A stretch of 64,000 nt of DNA from Rhodospirillales bacterium (GTDB taxonomy: Bacteria > Pseudomonadota > Alphaproteobacteria > Rhodospirillales > Rhodospirillaceae), in contig JANQEW010000008.1 in assembly GCA_028278135.1 (NCBI GenBank), positions 186,001 to 250,000 on the forward strand, read 5' to 3'. How positions within the stretch are numbered: position 1 is the stretch's first letter; every line of letters begins with the position of its first letter. A program made the translations under genes and the position numbers. Below the pieces are notes generated by a model. It saw only the letters and a list, made by a program, of their open reading frames with translations. It did no database searches and had not been told where the DNA came from. Of the stretch, positions 45,299 to 55,221 are shown piece by piece.

Positions 45299-47962
45299 TC
45301 ATGATTGGTTGAGCAACCTCCTGAGCGTATAAAGGAGGATGCCACCGTGACGGTAATACTCTAACTCATGCATGGTATCTATGCGACACAAAGCAGTGAA
45401 CTGCGCAGTCTCATCCCCTGTCCTGTGGATCATCACTGTCACGGCTTGCAGGGGGGTCAGGTCAGCAAGACCGAGGATATCAAAGTGCTCACTCCCATTG
45501 AGACGTAAAGTCCTCCTATTTTCTCCCTCTTGAAACTGTAATGGCAAGATGCCAACACCTATGAGATTAGAACGATGGATTCTCTCAAAGCTTTCGGCTA
45601 TGATGGCCTTGACGCCAAGCAGTGCTGGCCCCTTGGCAGCCCAGTCGCGGGATGAACCCGTCCCATATTCTTTCCCAGCAACTATGACAAGGTTTGTTTT
45701 ATCTTTTTTATATCTGATAGAGGCATCATAGATCGACATAAGACGACCGCTTGGCTCGTGGCGGGTCATTCCACCTTCAACATTGGGCACCATTTCATTA
45801 GAGATGCGGATATTAGCAAAAGTTCCACGCATCATAATTTCATGGTTGCCCCGGCGGGCCCCATAGGAATGGAAATTTTCTGAAGCAATACCAGTCGCCT
45901 GTAGATACAGGCCTGCCGGACTCTTTGCCCTTATCGCCCCAGCCGGCGAGATGTGGTCTGTGGTTACAGAGTCGCCGAGCAAGGCCAAGCAGCGAGCCCC
46001 GATCACATCGACGGTGGGGTTTGGTCTTGTTTGAAAATCCTGAAAATAGGGGGGGCGTCTAACGTAGGTCGAATGTGTCTCCCAGGCGTAGGTTACGCCT
46101 GTTGATCTTTCAATGACTTGCCAAGCCGTCGGTCCAGTAAAGACGTCAGCATAACGGGTACGAAACATATCCACCGTAAGCGCCTGCGCGAGAGTTTCTT
46201 GGATTTCTGCCGTGCTTGGCCAAATGTCCTTAAGGAAGATGGGCACGCCATTTGTCCCCGTTCCAAGTGAATCTTTTGTGAGATCTAACATTATAGATCC
46301 TGACAAAGCATATGCAACCACTAGAGGTGGTGACGCTAAGTAATTAGCACTAGTATAAGGACTAATACGTCCTTCAAAGTTGCGATTACCAGATAAAACA
46401 GCTACTGTAACGAGATCTCCCGATTCTATTGCCTTGACGACAGAGTCAGCGAGTGGACCGGCGTTGCCGATACAGGTAGCGCAGCCGTAGCCAACGACGT
46501 TGAAACCAAGTTTATTCAAATAGAACTGTAGACCAGAAGCTGTGAGATAGTCGGTAATCACCTGACTGCCTGGGGCAAGCGAGGTCTTCACCCAGGGCTT
46601 GGTAAACAACCCCTTCTCGACTGCCTTGCGGGCCAACAGGCCTGCAGCGATCATGACGGATGGATTTGAGGTATTGGTACACGACGTGATAGCGGCGATG
46701 ACGACATCTCCGCAGCTCATTGCATACTCTGTTCCTTCAATAGATACCCTCACATTGTTTTGCGCCGCTCTTGGCATGGCATCGAGAAATGTTCGCCTGG
46801 CTGCAGACAGCGCTACCCTCTCTTGTGGCCGGCGCGGTCCCGCTAAGCTAGGCTCTATAGTGGCGAGATCCATTTCCAGTGTGTCTGTGAAGAGAGGCTC
46901 AGGACTTTCGACTCCTCGCCACATTCCCTGAATCCTCGCATAAGATTCGACGAATTTCACCTGATGCGGGTCGCGACCGGTTAAGGCAAGATAATTGATG
47001 GTCTCGCGATCAATCGGAAAGAAGCCGCATGTAGCCCCGTATTCGGGGGCCATGTTCGCAATCGTCGCACGATCAGGCAGGCTTAATTCATCGAGACCAG
47101 ACCCGCAGAATTCGACAAACTTGCCCACCACGCCTTTCTGACGGAGTCTCTCTGTTATGGCTAGCACCAGATCTGTGGCGGTCACACCTTCCGGCAGTGA
47201 ACCATGTAGCCGAACACCCACCACTTCTGGGATCAACATTGACACTGGTTGACCCAGCATAGCCGCTTCTGCCTCGATACCACCAACGCCCCAGCCTAGA
47301 ACGGCCAGGCCGTTGACCATAGTCGTATGGCTGTCTGTGCCGACTACAGTGTCGGGATAAGCTATCTGGAGAGAGTTGCTTTTTTTTGCGCACACGCAAT
47401 GAGACAAGTGCTCGAGATTGACTTGATGGCATATCCCAGTCCCAGGCGGGACGACGCGAAAATTTTTGAAAGTGGTCTGCCCCCAGCGTAGAAAAGCATA
47501 GCGTTCATGATTTCTTTGAAATTCAAGTGACATATTTTGAATATATGATTCATTCGTACCAAATGAATCTACACTTACTGAGTGATCTATAACAAGATCT
47601 ACTGGAATGAGTGGATTAATTTTTTTCGGATCGTCTCCAGCGTCCGCCATGGCCTCGCGCATTGCAGCGAGATCAACCATGGCAGGGACGCCAGTGAAGT
47701 CCTGCATGAGAACACGGGCGGGATGGTAAGCGATTTCACGCTTAGAATGGCGAGTTTTTGGCCAAGAAACCAGGGCCATGATGTCGTCTGTCGTGACAGT
47801 GTGCCCATCTGCAAACCGCAGCAGGTTCTCAAGTAACACCTTGAGGGAATAGGGTAACTGCCTACTCTCACGGTTATATTCTTCAAGGGAGTAATATGTG
47901 TAGCGAATACCCTCAACATCAAATGTACGGCAAGCCTTCATGGTCTCCTGATGAGAAGACAT
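45299..47962 (-). CDS. acnA: Aconitate hydratase A
   Basis: TCA-cycle enzyme interconverting citrate and isocitrate with a [4Fe-4S] cluster. The cluster motifs AITSCTNTSNPSVMIAAG and GYGCATCIGNAGPL, the early LPYSLKVLLENLLRFADG, DSHTTMVNGLAVLGWGVGG, and the C-terminal GKEYGTGSSRDWAAKGP are present. The ATG at 47962 follows GGAG by about 8 bases and gives about 887 aa; upstream codons to 47977 are unlikely. It is of the AcnA/IRP type. An AT-rich patch lies at about 46280-46420. Confidence 0.97.
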   Translation of the reverse strand: MSSHQETMKACRTFDVEGIRYTYYSLEEYNRESRQLPYSLKVLLENLLRFADGHTVTTDDIMALVSWPKTRHSKREIAYHPARVLMQDFTGVPAMVDLAAMREAMADAGDDPKKINPLIPVDLVIDHSVSVDSFGTNESYIQNMSLEFQRNHERYAFLRWGQTTFKNFRVVPPGTGICHQVNLEHLSHCVCAKKSNSLQIAYPDTVVGTDSHTTMVNGLAVLGWGVGGIEAEAAMLGQPVSMLIPEVVGVRLHGSLPEGVTATDLVLAITERLRQKGVVGKFVEFCGSGLDELSLPDRATIANMAPEYGATCGFFPIDRETINYLALTGRDPHQVKFVESYARIQGMWRGVESPEPLFTDTLEMDLATIEPSLAGPRRPQERVALSAARRTFLDAMPRAAQNNVRVSIEGTEYAMSCGDVVIAAITSCTNTSNPSVMIAAGLLARKAVEKGLFTKPWVKTSLAPGSQVITDYLTASGLQFYLNKLGFNVVGYGCATCIGNAGPLADSVVKAIESGDLVTVAVLSGNRNFEGRISPYTSANYLASPPLVVAYALSGSIMLDLTKDSLGTGTNGVPIFLKDIWPSTAEIQETLAQALTVDMFRTRYADVFTGPTAWQVIERSTGVTYAWETHSTYVRRPPYFQDFQTRPNPTVDVIGARCLALLGDSVTTDHISPAGAIRAKSPAGLYLQATGIASENFHSYGARRGNHEIMMRGTFANIRISNEMVPNVEGGMTRHEPSGRLMSIYDASIRYKKDKTNLVIVAGKEYGTGSSRDWAAKGPALLGVKAIIAESFERIHRSNLIGVGILPLQFQEGENRRTLRLNGSEHFDILGLADLTPLQAVTVMIHRTGDETAQFTALCRIDTMHELEYYRHGGILLYTLRRLLNQS

Positions 47963-48191
47963 CAGTGCACTCCACACGAGGAAAATTTACAGAAGAATGG
48001 CACCATAAACGACCGTGACTACTTCCTCTCAGCCGGCAGTTCTCCCTCAACATCTAAGCAAGCAAGAAAAATTCTAACAGCAAACAACGACTCAGTCAAA
48101 GATCCATGGACAGTCAGAGAGAACATGAACTCATCCCCGGATTCCACAGAGAACACGTAGACTTGCGCATGCGTAATTTTATGGTGGGATT

Positions 48192-48233
48192 GCGGGTCAG
48201 GATGCCCTGACCCGCGCTGCTGGAGTCTCCAGC
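48192..48233 (-). terminator. Paired hairpins after htpG
   Basis: GCGGGTCAGG-ATGC-CCTGACCCGC (perfect 10-bp stem, 48192-48215) and GCTGGA-GTC-TCCAGC (48219-48233), directly downstream of htpG. No T-run follows, so termination efficiency is uncertain. Confidence 0.55.
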
Positions 48234-48246
48234 GCCCTGAGCATTG

Positions 48247-50118
48247 TCAGAGGTTAAATCCTCGCTCCATGAGCACTGTCATACGGCGGGTAAACGCCGT
48301 CGGGTCTGGCAGCGGCTCACCGTTGATAATGCGTGCCTGATCCAAAAGCAGGAATGCGGCATCCTTAAATGCGCTGCTCTCTTCGTCACGCTGAGCCATG
48401 TCGGCGAGCTGCCTTATGAGGCTGTGCCGTGGGTTTATCTCCAGCACGCGAGGAACAGTGTGGTCTATTTGACGGTGCTGCCGTAGAAGCCGTTCCAAAT
48501 GTAGACTCATGTCGTTCTGGTCGGCGACAAGGCAGACAGGGCTCTCTGTTAACCTATCTGAGAATCGTACATCCTTGATGATCTGACCGAGGACTTTCTT
48601 GAGTGCACGTAATAAACTCTCAGAAGATTGATCTTTTGGTTCATCTGTTGAGTCTTTTCCCTCTTCTGTGACATTCTTTATCTTGCTCAAATCTGGACTC
48701 GCATGAGCCACTGAAACGAAATTTTTTCCAGAAAAGTCCCCAATGGTGGCAGGCCAAAACTCATCAATAGAATCTGTCAGTAACAGTACTTCTATTCCCT
48801 TTGCCCGGAAACCTTCCAAATGGGGGCTGCGCATTAGAACCTCTGCTGCATCTCCTGTGATGTAATAGATCGCCTCCTGCCCATCTTTCATGCGCCCTAC
48901 ATATGTCTCCAGACTGACTAACTCCTCTGGAGAAGCCGTTGTGTGGAAGCGGCACAGTTCAAGAATTTCACTTTTACGCTCAAAATCCTCATACAGCCCT
49001 TCCTTCAAAACGGCGCCAAAGTTATTCCAAAAAACGGAATAGTCTTTCTGTGTATTGCTCCGATTCTTGAGATCGGCGAGAAAACGGCGCACCAAGCCGC
49101 TGCGGATTTTCGCCAGTAGGGGATTGTGCTGGAGCACTTCTCTGCTAATGTTCAGCGGTAAATCCTGACTGTCAACCACACCTTTCAGGAAACGCAGCCA
49201 AGCCGGTAACAGATCAGAACAATCATCAGTAATAAATACTTTTCTTACGTACAATTTAACATGGTGTTTTCTATCCTGATGGAACAGATCGAACGGTCTC
49301 ACAGAAGGAACAAATAGAAGTCCTGTGTACTCGATTGCACCTTCCCCTTTATAGTGGAGGGTGAGCCAGGGCTCATCCAATGAGTGCCCGACATTGCGAT
49401 AGAATTCCCTATACTGATCTGTGCTGATCTCGCTGCGGGGGCGATTCCATAGGGCAGAGGCTTCGTTGACAGCCTCTTCTTTGTCCTCTTCCCGTAAGAA
49501 GACTGGGATGGCAATGTGGTCGGAATAGGTTTTCACGAGATGACGCAATCTATGAGATTCAAGGTACTCCTGTTCATCCCTGTGTAGATGCAGAATGATG
49601 TGGGTGCCGCGATTCACCTTTGGCACCTCCTCAACAGTGAACGTGCCTTTACCATCTGACACCCAACGCCACCCAATGTTAGTATCGGCCCTACGCGTCA
49701 CAACCTCTACTGTGTTAGCCACCATAAATGCTGAATAAAAGCCAACACCAAACTGACCAATTATATTGAAATCTTCTTTTTTTTCACTTTTTAAGTGTTC
49801 TATAAAAGCTACAGTGCCTGATCTGGCAATTGTTCCAAGGTTCTCTACCAAATCGTTGCGGTTCATGCCTATGCCATTGTCGCTGATGGTCAGGCTCCCA
49901 GCCGCCTTATCTGGTGTCAGGACAATACGGAAAACTGCATCCTCGCCCAAGAGCCCGGGTTTTGTAAGAGCCAGGTAACGCAGACGATCACAAGCGTCCG
50001 CGGCGTTAGAAATCAACTCTCGTAGAAAGATCTGCTTGTTCGAATAGAGCGCATGTACCACGATATCCAGAAGTTTGGAAACATCGCTCTGAAAAGGAAA
50101 TGTTTCAGTTGCCATCAT
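48247..50118 (-). CDS. htpG: Chaperone HtpG (Hsp90)
   Basis: Bacterial Hsp90 chaperone. The GHKL ATPase domain is complete: FLRELISNAADACDRLRYLAL, ISDNGIGMNRNDLVENLGTIARSGT, and FNIIGQFGVGFYSAFMVAN. The middle domain contains LPLNISREVLQHNPLLAKI and a C-terminal dimerisation region follows. Translation most likely starts at the ATG pair at 50118/50115 (about 623 aa), directly before the conserved FPFQSDVSKLLDIVVHALYS; the open frame to 50325 has no homology. Divergent from pcm. Confidence 0.96.
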   Translation of the reverse strand: MMATETFPFQSDVSKLLDIVVHALYSNKQIFLRELISNAADACDRLRYLALTKPGLLGEDAVFRIVLTPDKAAGSLTISDNGIGMNRNDLVENLGTIARSGTVAFIEHLKSEKKEDFNIIGQFGVGFYSAFMVANTVEVVTRRADTNIGWRWVSDGKGTFTVEEVPKVNRGTHIILHLHRDEQEYLESHRLRHLVKTYSDHIAIPVFLREEDKEEAVNEASALWNRPRSEISTDQYREFYRNVGHSLDEPWLTLHYKGEGAIEYTGLLFVPSVRPFDLFHQDRKHHVKLYVRKVFITDDCSDLLPAWLRFLKGVVDSQDLPLNISREVLQHNPLLAKIRSGLVRRFLADLKNRSNTQKDYSVFWNNFGAVLKEGLYEDFERKSEILELCRFHTTASPEELVSLETYVGRMKDGQEAIYYITGDAAEVLMRSPHLEGFRAKGIEVLLLTDSIDEFWPATIGDFSGKNFVSVAHASPDLSKIKNVTEEGKDSTDEPKDQSSESLLRALKKVLGQIIKDVRFSDRLTESPVCLVADQNDMSLHLERLLRQHRQIDHTVPRVLEINPRHSLIRQLADMAQRDEESSAFKDAAFLLLDQARIINGEPLPDPTAFTRRMTVLMERGFNL

Positions 50119-50287
50119 CGCCTCTGTTTTGCCAGAACCCAGTCGCCCGTTTGGGCTGCCCTTTTGGGCGACCTTCTGATATGTAATAGAGAGTCCGGGA
50201 ACGCAAGAGGCGTACCGCAGCACCAGAGCATATGCAAAGGGATCGCCGCCATCCTGATGCAGAATAGGAGAGGAGAGACAGTCGGCC

Positions 50288-50956
50288 ATGGAAGCCCGGT
50301 GGGCGCATCTTTTACAGGAAATCACCGCTAATGCACGGGAAACTGCAGCTTATACTGGTAGGCCTGTGCTCTCAGAGAGAGTCATGGCGGCGATGGCAAA
50401 AGTACCGAGGATTGCCTTTCTCCCAGATGATATACGCGTGGATGCGTATCTCAATCAACCGCTGCCAATAGGGTATGGGCAGACAATATCGCAGCCTTTC
50501 ATCGTCGCTCTTATGACAGATCTTCTGGATCTGACACCGACAGACAAGGTACTGGAGATTGGCAGCGGTAGCGGGTACCAAAGTGCTATCCTTGCAGAAC
50601 TGGTAGCAGAGGTCCACTCAGTGGAACTGGTAGCAGATTTAGCCAAAAGTGCCGCAAGACGTTTGGCAAAGCTAGGCTACAGGACTGTTCACATCCATCA
50701 TGGTCAGGGAAGGCGCGGCTGGCTGCAGGACGCTCCCTACGCGGCTATTCTTGTTGCTGCGGCGAGTCCTGACATTCCGCCACATCTCATAGAACAACTA
50801 TCTGTTGATGGACGCATGGTTCTTCCTGTTGAAGAAGGCTACCGTGATACAGGGACATATCAAAAGTTACTGAAGATAGTCAAACAGAGAGATAACACAT
50901 TGAAGCAGCAACACTGCCTATCAGTGGCCTTCGTACCGCTTGTAGGACGGGATTGA
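50288..50956 (+). CDS. pcm: Protein-L-isoaspartate O-methyltransferase
   Basis: Repairs isoaspartyl residues in damaged proteins using SAM. Typical PCMT sequence: PLPIGYGQTISQPFIVALM, LEIGSGSGYQSAILAEL, VHSVELVADLAKSA, and APYAAILVAAA. The usual post-SAM motif HGDGxxGW reads HGQGRRGW here, with Asp replaced by Gln. The 222-aa length is normal. It is the only start that includes the N-terminal helices. Convergent with the epimerase gene, 7 bp away. Confidence 0.9.
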   Translation: MEARWAHLLQEITANARETAAYTGRPVLSERVMAAMAKVPRIAFLPDDIRVDAYLNQPLPIGYGQTISQPFIVALMTDLLDLTPTDKVLEIGSGSGYQSAILAELVAEVHSVELVADLAKSAARRLAKLGYRTVHIHHGQGRRGWLQDAPYAAILVAAASPDIPPHLIEQLSVDGRMVLPVEEGYRDTGTYQKLLKIVKQRDNTLKQQHCLSVAFVPLVGRD

Positions 50957-50963
50957 GATTATT

Positions 50964-51944
50964 TTACACACCATGATATGCTCGATACCAGGAGACGAAT
51001 TTTGGCACACCGACCTCAAGAGACGTCCTCGGGGCGTAGTTCACATCCCGGGCAATGGCTGTAATATCAGCAGCGGTTTCTTGCATATCACCAGGCTGCA
51101 TGGGCAGGGAATCTATGACCGCCTGGCGTCCCAGTGCTTGTTCGAGTAAGGCTATGCAACGGAGGAGTGGTTCTGCCTGATTGTTGCCAATATTGTAAAC
51201 CCGCTGCGGTGGATTGAGACTATCACCACTGGGTGGCCGGCCAAGGCAATCTAGCACGCCCGTAACAATGTCATCGATGTAGGTAAAATCTCTTTTCATG
51301 TCACCGTTATTGAAGACAGAGATGGGTTCTCCTGCCAAAATGCGGGATGTAAAGAGATACAGTGCCATATCTGGTCTCCCCCAAGGACCATACACTGTAA
51401 AAAAACGTAAGCCTGTGGTAGGTATCCGATACAGATGGCTGTAGCAGTGACTCATCAACTCGCAGGCTTTTTTTGTTGCAGCATAAAGCGAGATGGGCGT
51501 GTCGACTCGATCTTCAATGGAGAACGGCAGTTTACGGTTGGCACCATAAACAGACGACGAACTCGCGTAGATGAGATGCCTGCAGTGTTGCAGAGAGCGG
51601 CAGAGTTCCAGCACAACGAGGTGTCCCTCAACATTAGCGCGACTGTAGGCGAATGGGCATACCAGAGAATGGCGCACGCCGACCTGAGCAGCCAGATGAA
51701 TCACACTGTCTATCGTTGGGTAACATTCTGCTAAAGAGAGCATTGGTGCACGTTCAGCAATATCTAGTGTATGAAAGACAAATTGTTTATTCGTGAGGAG
51801 TTGTGCGAGTCGTGCTCTTTTTATCGACGGATCGTAATAGTCGCTTAGGTTATCGACCCCTATCACGTGCTCTCCCCGCCTCAGCAATTCCTTACATGTA
51901 TGATAGCCGATGAAACCAGCAACACCTGTTATGAGAATAGCCAT
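50964..51944 (-). CDS. NAD-dependent sugar epimerase (UDP-glucuronate 4-epimerase type)
   Basis: Extended short-chain dehydrogenase acting on a nucleotide sugar, probably for cell-surface polysaccharide. The NAD fold ITGVAGFIGYHTCKELLRRG, VIGVDNLSDYYDPSIKRARL, YASSSSVYGANRKLPF and the YxxxK catalytic pair in YAATKKACE are visible. The wording FFTVYGPWGRPDMALYLFT points to the UDP-glucuronate 4-epimerase (LpsL/CapI) subgroup. The 326-aa length is normal. No other sugar-polymer gene adjoins it. Confidence 0.88.
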   Translation of the reverse strand: MAILITGVAGFIGYHTCKELLRRGEHVIGVDNLSDYYDPSIKRARLAQLLTNKQFVFHTLDIAERAPMLSLAECYPTIDSVIHLAAQVGVRHSLVCPFAYSRANVEGHLVVLELCRSLQHCRHLIYASSSSVYGANRKLPFSIEDRVDTPISLYAATKKACELMSHCYSHLYRIPTTGLRFFTVYGPWGRPDMALYLFTSRILAGEPISVFNNGDMKRDFTYIDDIVTGVLDCLGRPPSGDSLNPPQRVYNIGNNQAEPLLRCIALLEQALGRQAVIDSLPMQPGDMQETAADITAIARDVNYAPRTSLEVGVPKFVSWYRAYHGV

Positions 51945-52613
51945 AATATTTCCTTTCCTGCTGCTGTGTTCCCAGCGGAACGCCTGCGGGGACGCGGATT
52001 CCTCTTTCCGCGTGACGGCGGCTCCTCAGGGCGTGATGGCTGTACAGGCAGGTGGAGGGAGGCCTCCTGGTAAGGGACGCCCATACTATTCCTCTTCTCT
52101 TGAGCCGCTTCCTGAAAGCCTCCCGATTCTGTACCGAATCTGTCCACTTCTCCGGCAAGCAGACAGATCATACGACACCTTGCCCATTCACTCCAATGAG
52201 CTACTATTGCTATCAGATTTTTTAAATTTATATACTTTCAATCTCCTTCTGAAGGTCCTCATTGAGGAACTCGAGTCGCCCTAGCCGATGAGGATGGGCG
52301 TTGAAAAGGGTCGTACAACGGCTCATAGGCTAAGCTGACCTTGCTAAGCGAAGGCTGCTCACCTCACGTGGTACTGCCGGCGGCGCAGTCAGCAAAAATT
52401 TTTGGAGGGATTGTGTGATTTGCAAGAGCCACGCATTTGCATTTTGGTTCTTGACCCCGGAAGATCATGCAAGTGAATTGCATATGCGCAGTATCATCTT
52501 AGGAGTCTGCTGGTGCATGATACCCGACAGGATAAGAACGGACGTGTGTGTCGCCCTGACGGCGACCCATCTGGTGTGTCTGGTAGTTCAGGCATGTGGG
52601 AGGAGCGTGAACG
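51945..52613. other. Gene-free stretch epimerase/feoA
   Basis: About 670 bp between the divergent epimerase and feoA genes. It holds a candidate iron-regulator box (52467-52483) and the palindrome CAAAAATTTTTG (52393-52404). Open frames in the first half (to about 52284) show no known domain. GGAGGAG lies just upstream of feoA. Confidence 0.55.
52467..52483. promoter_or_regulatory. Candidate Fur/Mur-type box upstream of feoA
   Basis: ATGCAA-GTGAA-TTGCAT, a perfect 6-5-6 dyad 130 bp before feoA. TGCAA/TTGCA half-sites resemble alphaproteobacterial Fur/Mur sites and also occur in the frd palindrome. Assigned from pattern and gene context only. Confidence 0.45.
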
Positions 52614-52847
52614 ATGAGAGGACTCATACGTGATTTGCATCCTGGCGACAGAGGACGGATCACCGGATTCGTGGCGGGAGATCGCGACTATCGACGCCGT
52701 CTGTTGGCAATGGGGTTGACACCGGGAGTCGAATTCGAACTTGCTCGTGTGGCTCCTTTGGGCGATCCAGTGGAGATCCGTGTCCGTGGCACGGGGGTAA
52801 GCTTGCGCAAGGTCGAGGCCGACATGCTGACCATCGAGAGGTGCTGA
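52614..52847 (+). CDS. feoA: Ferrous iron transport protein A
   Basis: Small SH3-fold accessory protein of FeoB-mediated Fe2+ uptake. Typical wording: LIRDLHPGDRGRITGFVAGD, RRRLLAMGLTPGVEFELARVAPLGDPVEI, and VSLRKVEADMLTIE. 77 aa. It follows a GGAGGAG ribosome-binding site and precedes feoB by 1 bp, so the two are coupled. Confidence 0.94.
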   Translation: MRGLIRDLHPGDRGRITGFVAGDRDYRRRLLAMGLTPGVEFELARVAPLGDPVEIRVRGTGVSLRKVEADMLTIERC

Positions 52848-52848
52848 G

Positions 52849-55221
52849 ATGGGAACGAAAGGAGAATTCTCAACGAAAGTCACTTTCGGCATAGTTGGTA
52901 ACCCTAACTGTGGCAAGACGACTCTCTTCAATGCCCTGACAGGCGCCCGCCAAGAAGTGGGCAATTGGCCGGGTGTGACCGTCGAGAGGAAGGTTGGGAT
53001 CTGCAGGCACGGCCAAGAAACATGGCGAGTGGTTGATCTGCCAGGTATTTACGCGCTCGATGGGGGGCGCTCGTCAGAGGATGAACGGGTTGCTCGTGAT
53101 TACATTCTATCCGGCGATGCTGCTGTTATAGTCAACATCGTCGATGCCGCAAATTTAGAACGGAATCTGTATCTGACAAGCCAGCTCATCGAGATGAAAG
53201 TGCCGATCGTTGTCGCAGTGAACATGATGGATATTGCCCGGAGGCGTCGTCTTGATGTGGATGTGGACGAACTGCAGCAGGCATTAGGCTGCTCTGTCGT
53301 TGCGCTTGTTGCCAGCCGTCGGCATGGTCTCGACAGTTTGAAGGAGGCTGTAAGGCAAACGGCAAAGGTGGGCCGTGAAGGTCTAGCGGCCGTTCATCAG
53401 CCGACATATGAACCAGCCATCGAAGCCGCTGTCGCTGCTCTCATCCCACAGTTGGGAGTCGGGGTGGAGAAGAGTCATCGTCTTGATTCACGCTGGTTAG
53501 CCATCAGGCTCCTGGAAGGTGACCCGCAAGCGGCCTCGCTGCTGGCAGAGCCTGTCGTTCTCCGTGATGTCACGACCAGCACGGCCGCTCTAGCCACTGC
53601 CATGGGCGAGGACACAGACATTCTCATCGCTGATGGTCGCTACGCGTTCGTCAGCCGGATCGTCCAAGCTTGTGTCCATCGCAGTGGCGGGGTCTCCCGT
53701 ACCGCCTCAGACAGAATTGATCAGATTGTGCTGAATCGCTTCCTAGGAATCCCTATTTTCTTGGCCACGATCTATATCATGTTCACAGTCACCATCAATA
53801 TTGGCGGCGCGTTCATTAGCTTTTTTGAGCAGATTGTAGGAACGGTCCTGGTCGATAGCGTGAGCATGCTGCTTCGCCAGGTGGCTGCACACGAAGCGGT
53901 GGCTGTGATTCTGGCCGATGGCATCGGTGGCGGCATTCGGACTGTAGCAACATTTATTCCAATAGTAGGATTTTTATACATTTTTTTATCTTTTCTAGAA
54001 GATTCTGGTTATATGGCACGTGTAGCATTCGTAATGGATCGTGGGATGCGTGCTTTAGGTTTGCCTGGAAAAGCTTTTGTGCCACTTATTGTTGGTTTTG
54101 GCTGTAACGTACCGGCCATTATGGCGACACGTACCATTGAACCCCGTCGGGATCGCATCTTGACAATGATGATGGCGCCGTTCATGTCGTGTGGGGCACG
54201 CTTGCCAGTCTATGCCCTGTTCGCCGCTATTTTCTTTCCCGCAAGTGGTCAGAATGTCGTGTTTGTTCTGTATCTGATCGGTATCATCTGTGCCGTCGGA
54301 ACGGGCTTTGTGCTGAAGCGAACGCTGCTTGCAGGAGAGACGGCTCCCTTTGTGATGGAGTTGCCGCCTTATCATTGGCCGACACTTGCCAGTGTGTGGT
54401 TGCGGGCGTGGCACCGCCTAAAAGATTTTGTCCTGCGGGCTGGTCTCGTGATCGTCCCTATGGTCATGGTGCTCTCAATCCTAGGAACTCTGGGGCCTGA
54501 CGGTAGCTTCAGCAATCGCAACAGCGACCGCTCAATATTGGCTAAGGCTAGTCAGAGTCTGATGCCAGCATTCGCGCCAATGGGCCTGAGCGGAGAAAAC
54601 TGGCCCGCAGCGGTGGGGTTGATCAGTGGGGTCCTCGCGAAGGAGGCTGTCGTTGGGACTCTCAATGCCCTTTATACAAATATTGCCGCCAGCGAATCTG
54701 GTGTGGGACCAGTCGCAAGTAGTAGTATCAATAAACAGTTCAATCCTGGTGCAAAATTGTGGTCTGCTTTCCTGAGCGTTCCTAGCAATCTCGCAAGCGG
54801 GTTCAGCAAGCTGATAGATCCCATGAACATCGATCCCATGAACATCAATGTTGGGGCAGCGACGAGCGGCACAGCCATTGAAGTGGAGAGTGGCGTGTTT
54901 GGAGCCATGGCGGCCAGATTTGATGACACGGCGAGTGCCTTCGCCTACCTACTGTTTGTTCTGTTCTATGCGCCATGTGTGGCGGCTCTTAGTGCCATCA
55001 GCCAAGAGGCGGGCTGGCGTTGGGCCGCCTTCAGCGCGGCGTGGGGCACAGGGATAGGCTATACTGTTGCTGTGGTCTTCTACCAGGCGATGACATTTGA
55101 ACGTTATCCTCTATCGGCTGGGTTGTGGATCGCCGGTGGCGTGTTGCTGTTGGGGCTCTTACTCATGATAACCCGTGGACACCGCGCAGAGTCTGCTCGT
55201 TTTAAGAGAGAGAGAATATGA
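52849..55221 (+). CDS. feoB: Ferrous iron transport protein B
   Basis: GTPase-coupled inner-membrane Fe2+ transporter. The G-protein domain has G1 GNPNCGKT at residues 17-24, G3 VVDLPGIYAL and G4 VAVNMMDIA; the Gate motifs LVIGFGCNVPAIMATR-like (VPLIVGFGCNVPAIMATRTI) and many membrane helices follow. The 790-aa length is normal. An exact 15-bp duplication repeats DPMNI (residues 657-661 and 662-666) in a soluble loop. A short AT-rich patch covers about 53940-54090. It overlaps feoC by 4 bp. Confidence 0.97.
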   Translation: MGTKGEFSTKVTFGIVGNPNCGKTTLFNALTGARQEVGNWPGVTVERKVGICRHGQETWRVVDLPGIYALDGGRSSEDERVARDYILSGDAAVIVNIVDAANLERNLYLTSQLIEMKVPIVVAVNMMDIARRRRLDVDVDELQQALGCSVVALVASRRHGLDSLKEAVRQTAKVGREGLAAVHQPTYEPAIEAAVAALIPQLGVGVEKSHRLDSRWLAIRLLEGDPQAASLLAEPVVLRDVTTSTAALATAMGEDTDILIADGRYAFVSRIVQACVHRSGGVSRTASDRIDQIVLNRFLGIPIFLATIYIMFTVTINIGGAFISFFEQIVGTVLVDSVSMLLRQVAAHEAVAVILADGIGGGIRTVATFIPIVGFLYIFLSFLEDSGYMARVAFVMDRGMRALGLPGKAFVPLIVGFGCNVPAIMATRTIEPRRDRILTMMMAPFMSCGARLPVYALFAAIFFPASGQNVVFVLYLIGIICAVGTGFVLKRTLLAGETAPFVMELPPYHWPTLASVWLRAWHRLKDFVLRAGLVIVPMVMVLSILGTLGPDGSFSNRNSDRSILAKASQSLMPAFAPMGLSGENWPAAVGLISGVLAKEAVVGTLNALYTNIAASESGVGPVASSSINKQFNPGAKLWSAFLSVPSNLASGFSKLIDPMNIDPMNINVGAATSGTAIEVESGVFGAMAARFDDTASAFAYLLFVLFYAPCVAALSAISQEAGWRWAAFSAAWGTGIGYTVAVVFYQAMTFERYPLSAGLWIAGGVLLLGLLLMITRGHRAESARFKRERI
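54817..54846. repeat. 15-bp in-frame tandem duplication in feoB
   Basis: Two adjacent copies of GATCCCATGAACATC give the repeated peptide DPMNIDPMNI in FeoB without breaking the frame. Confidence 0.97.

Noticed and set aside
51910-52284. 124-codon open frame next to the epimerase gene
   Set aside because: It overlaps the epimerase start and has no known domain; the apparent hydrophobic N-terminus is read from the epimerase antisense strand.
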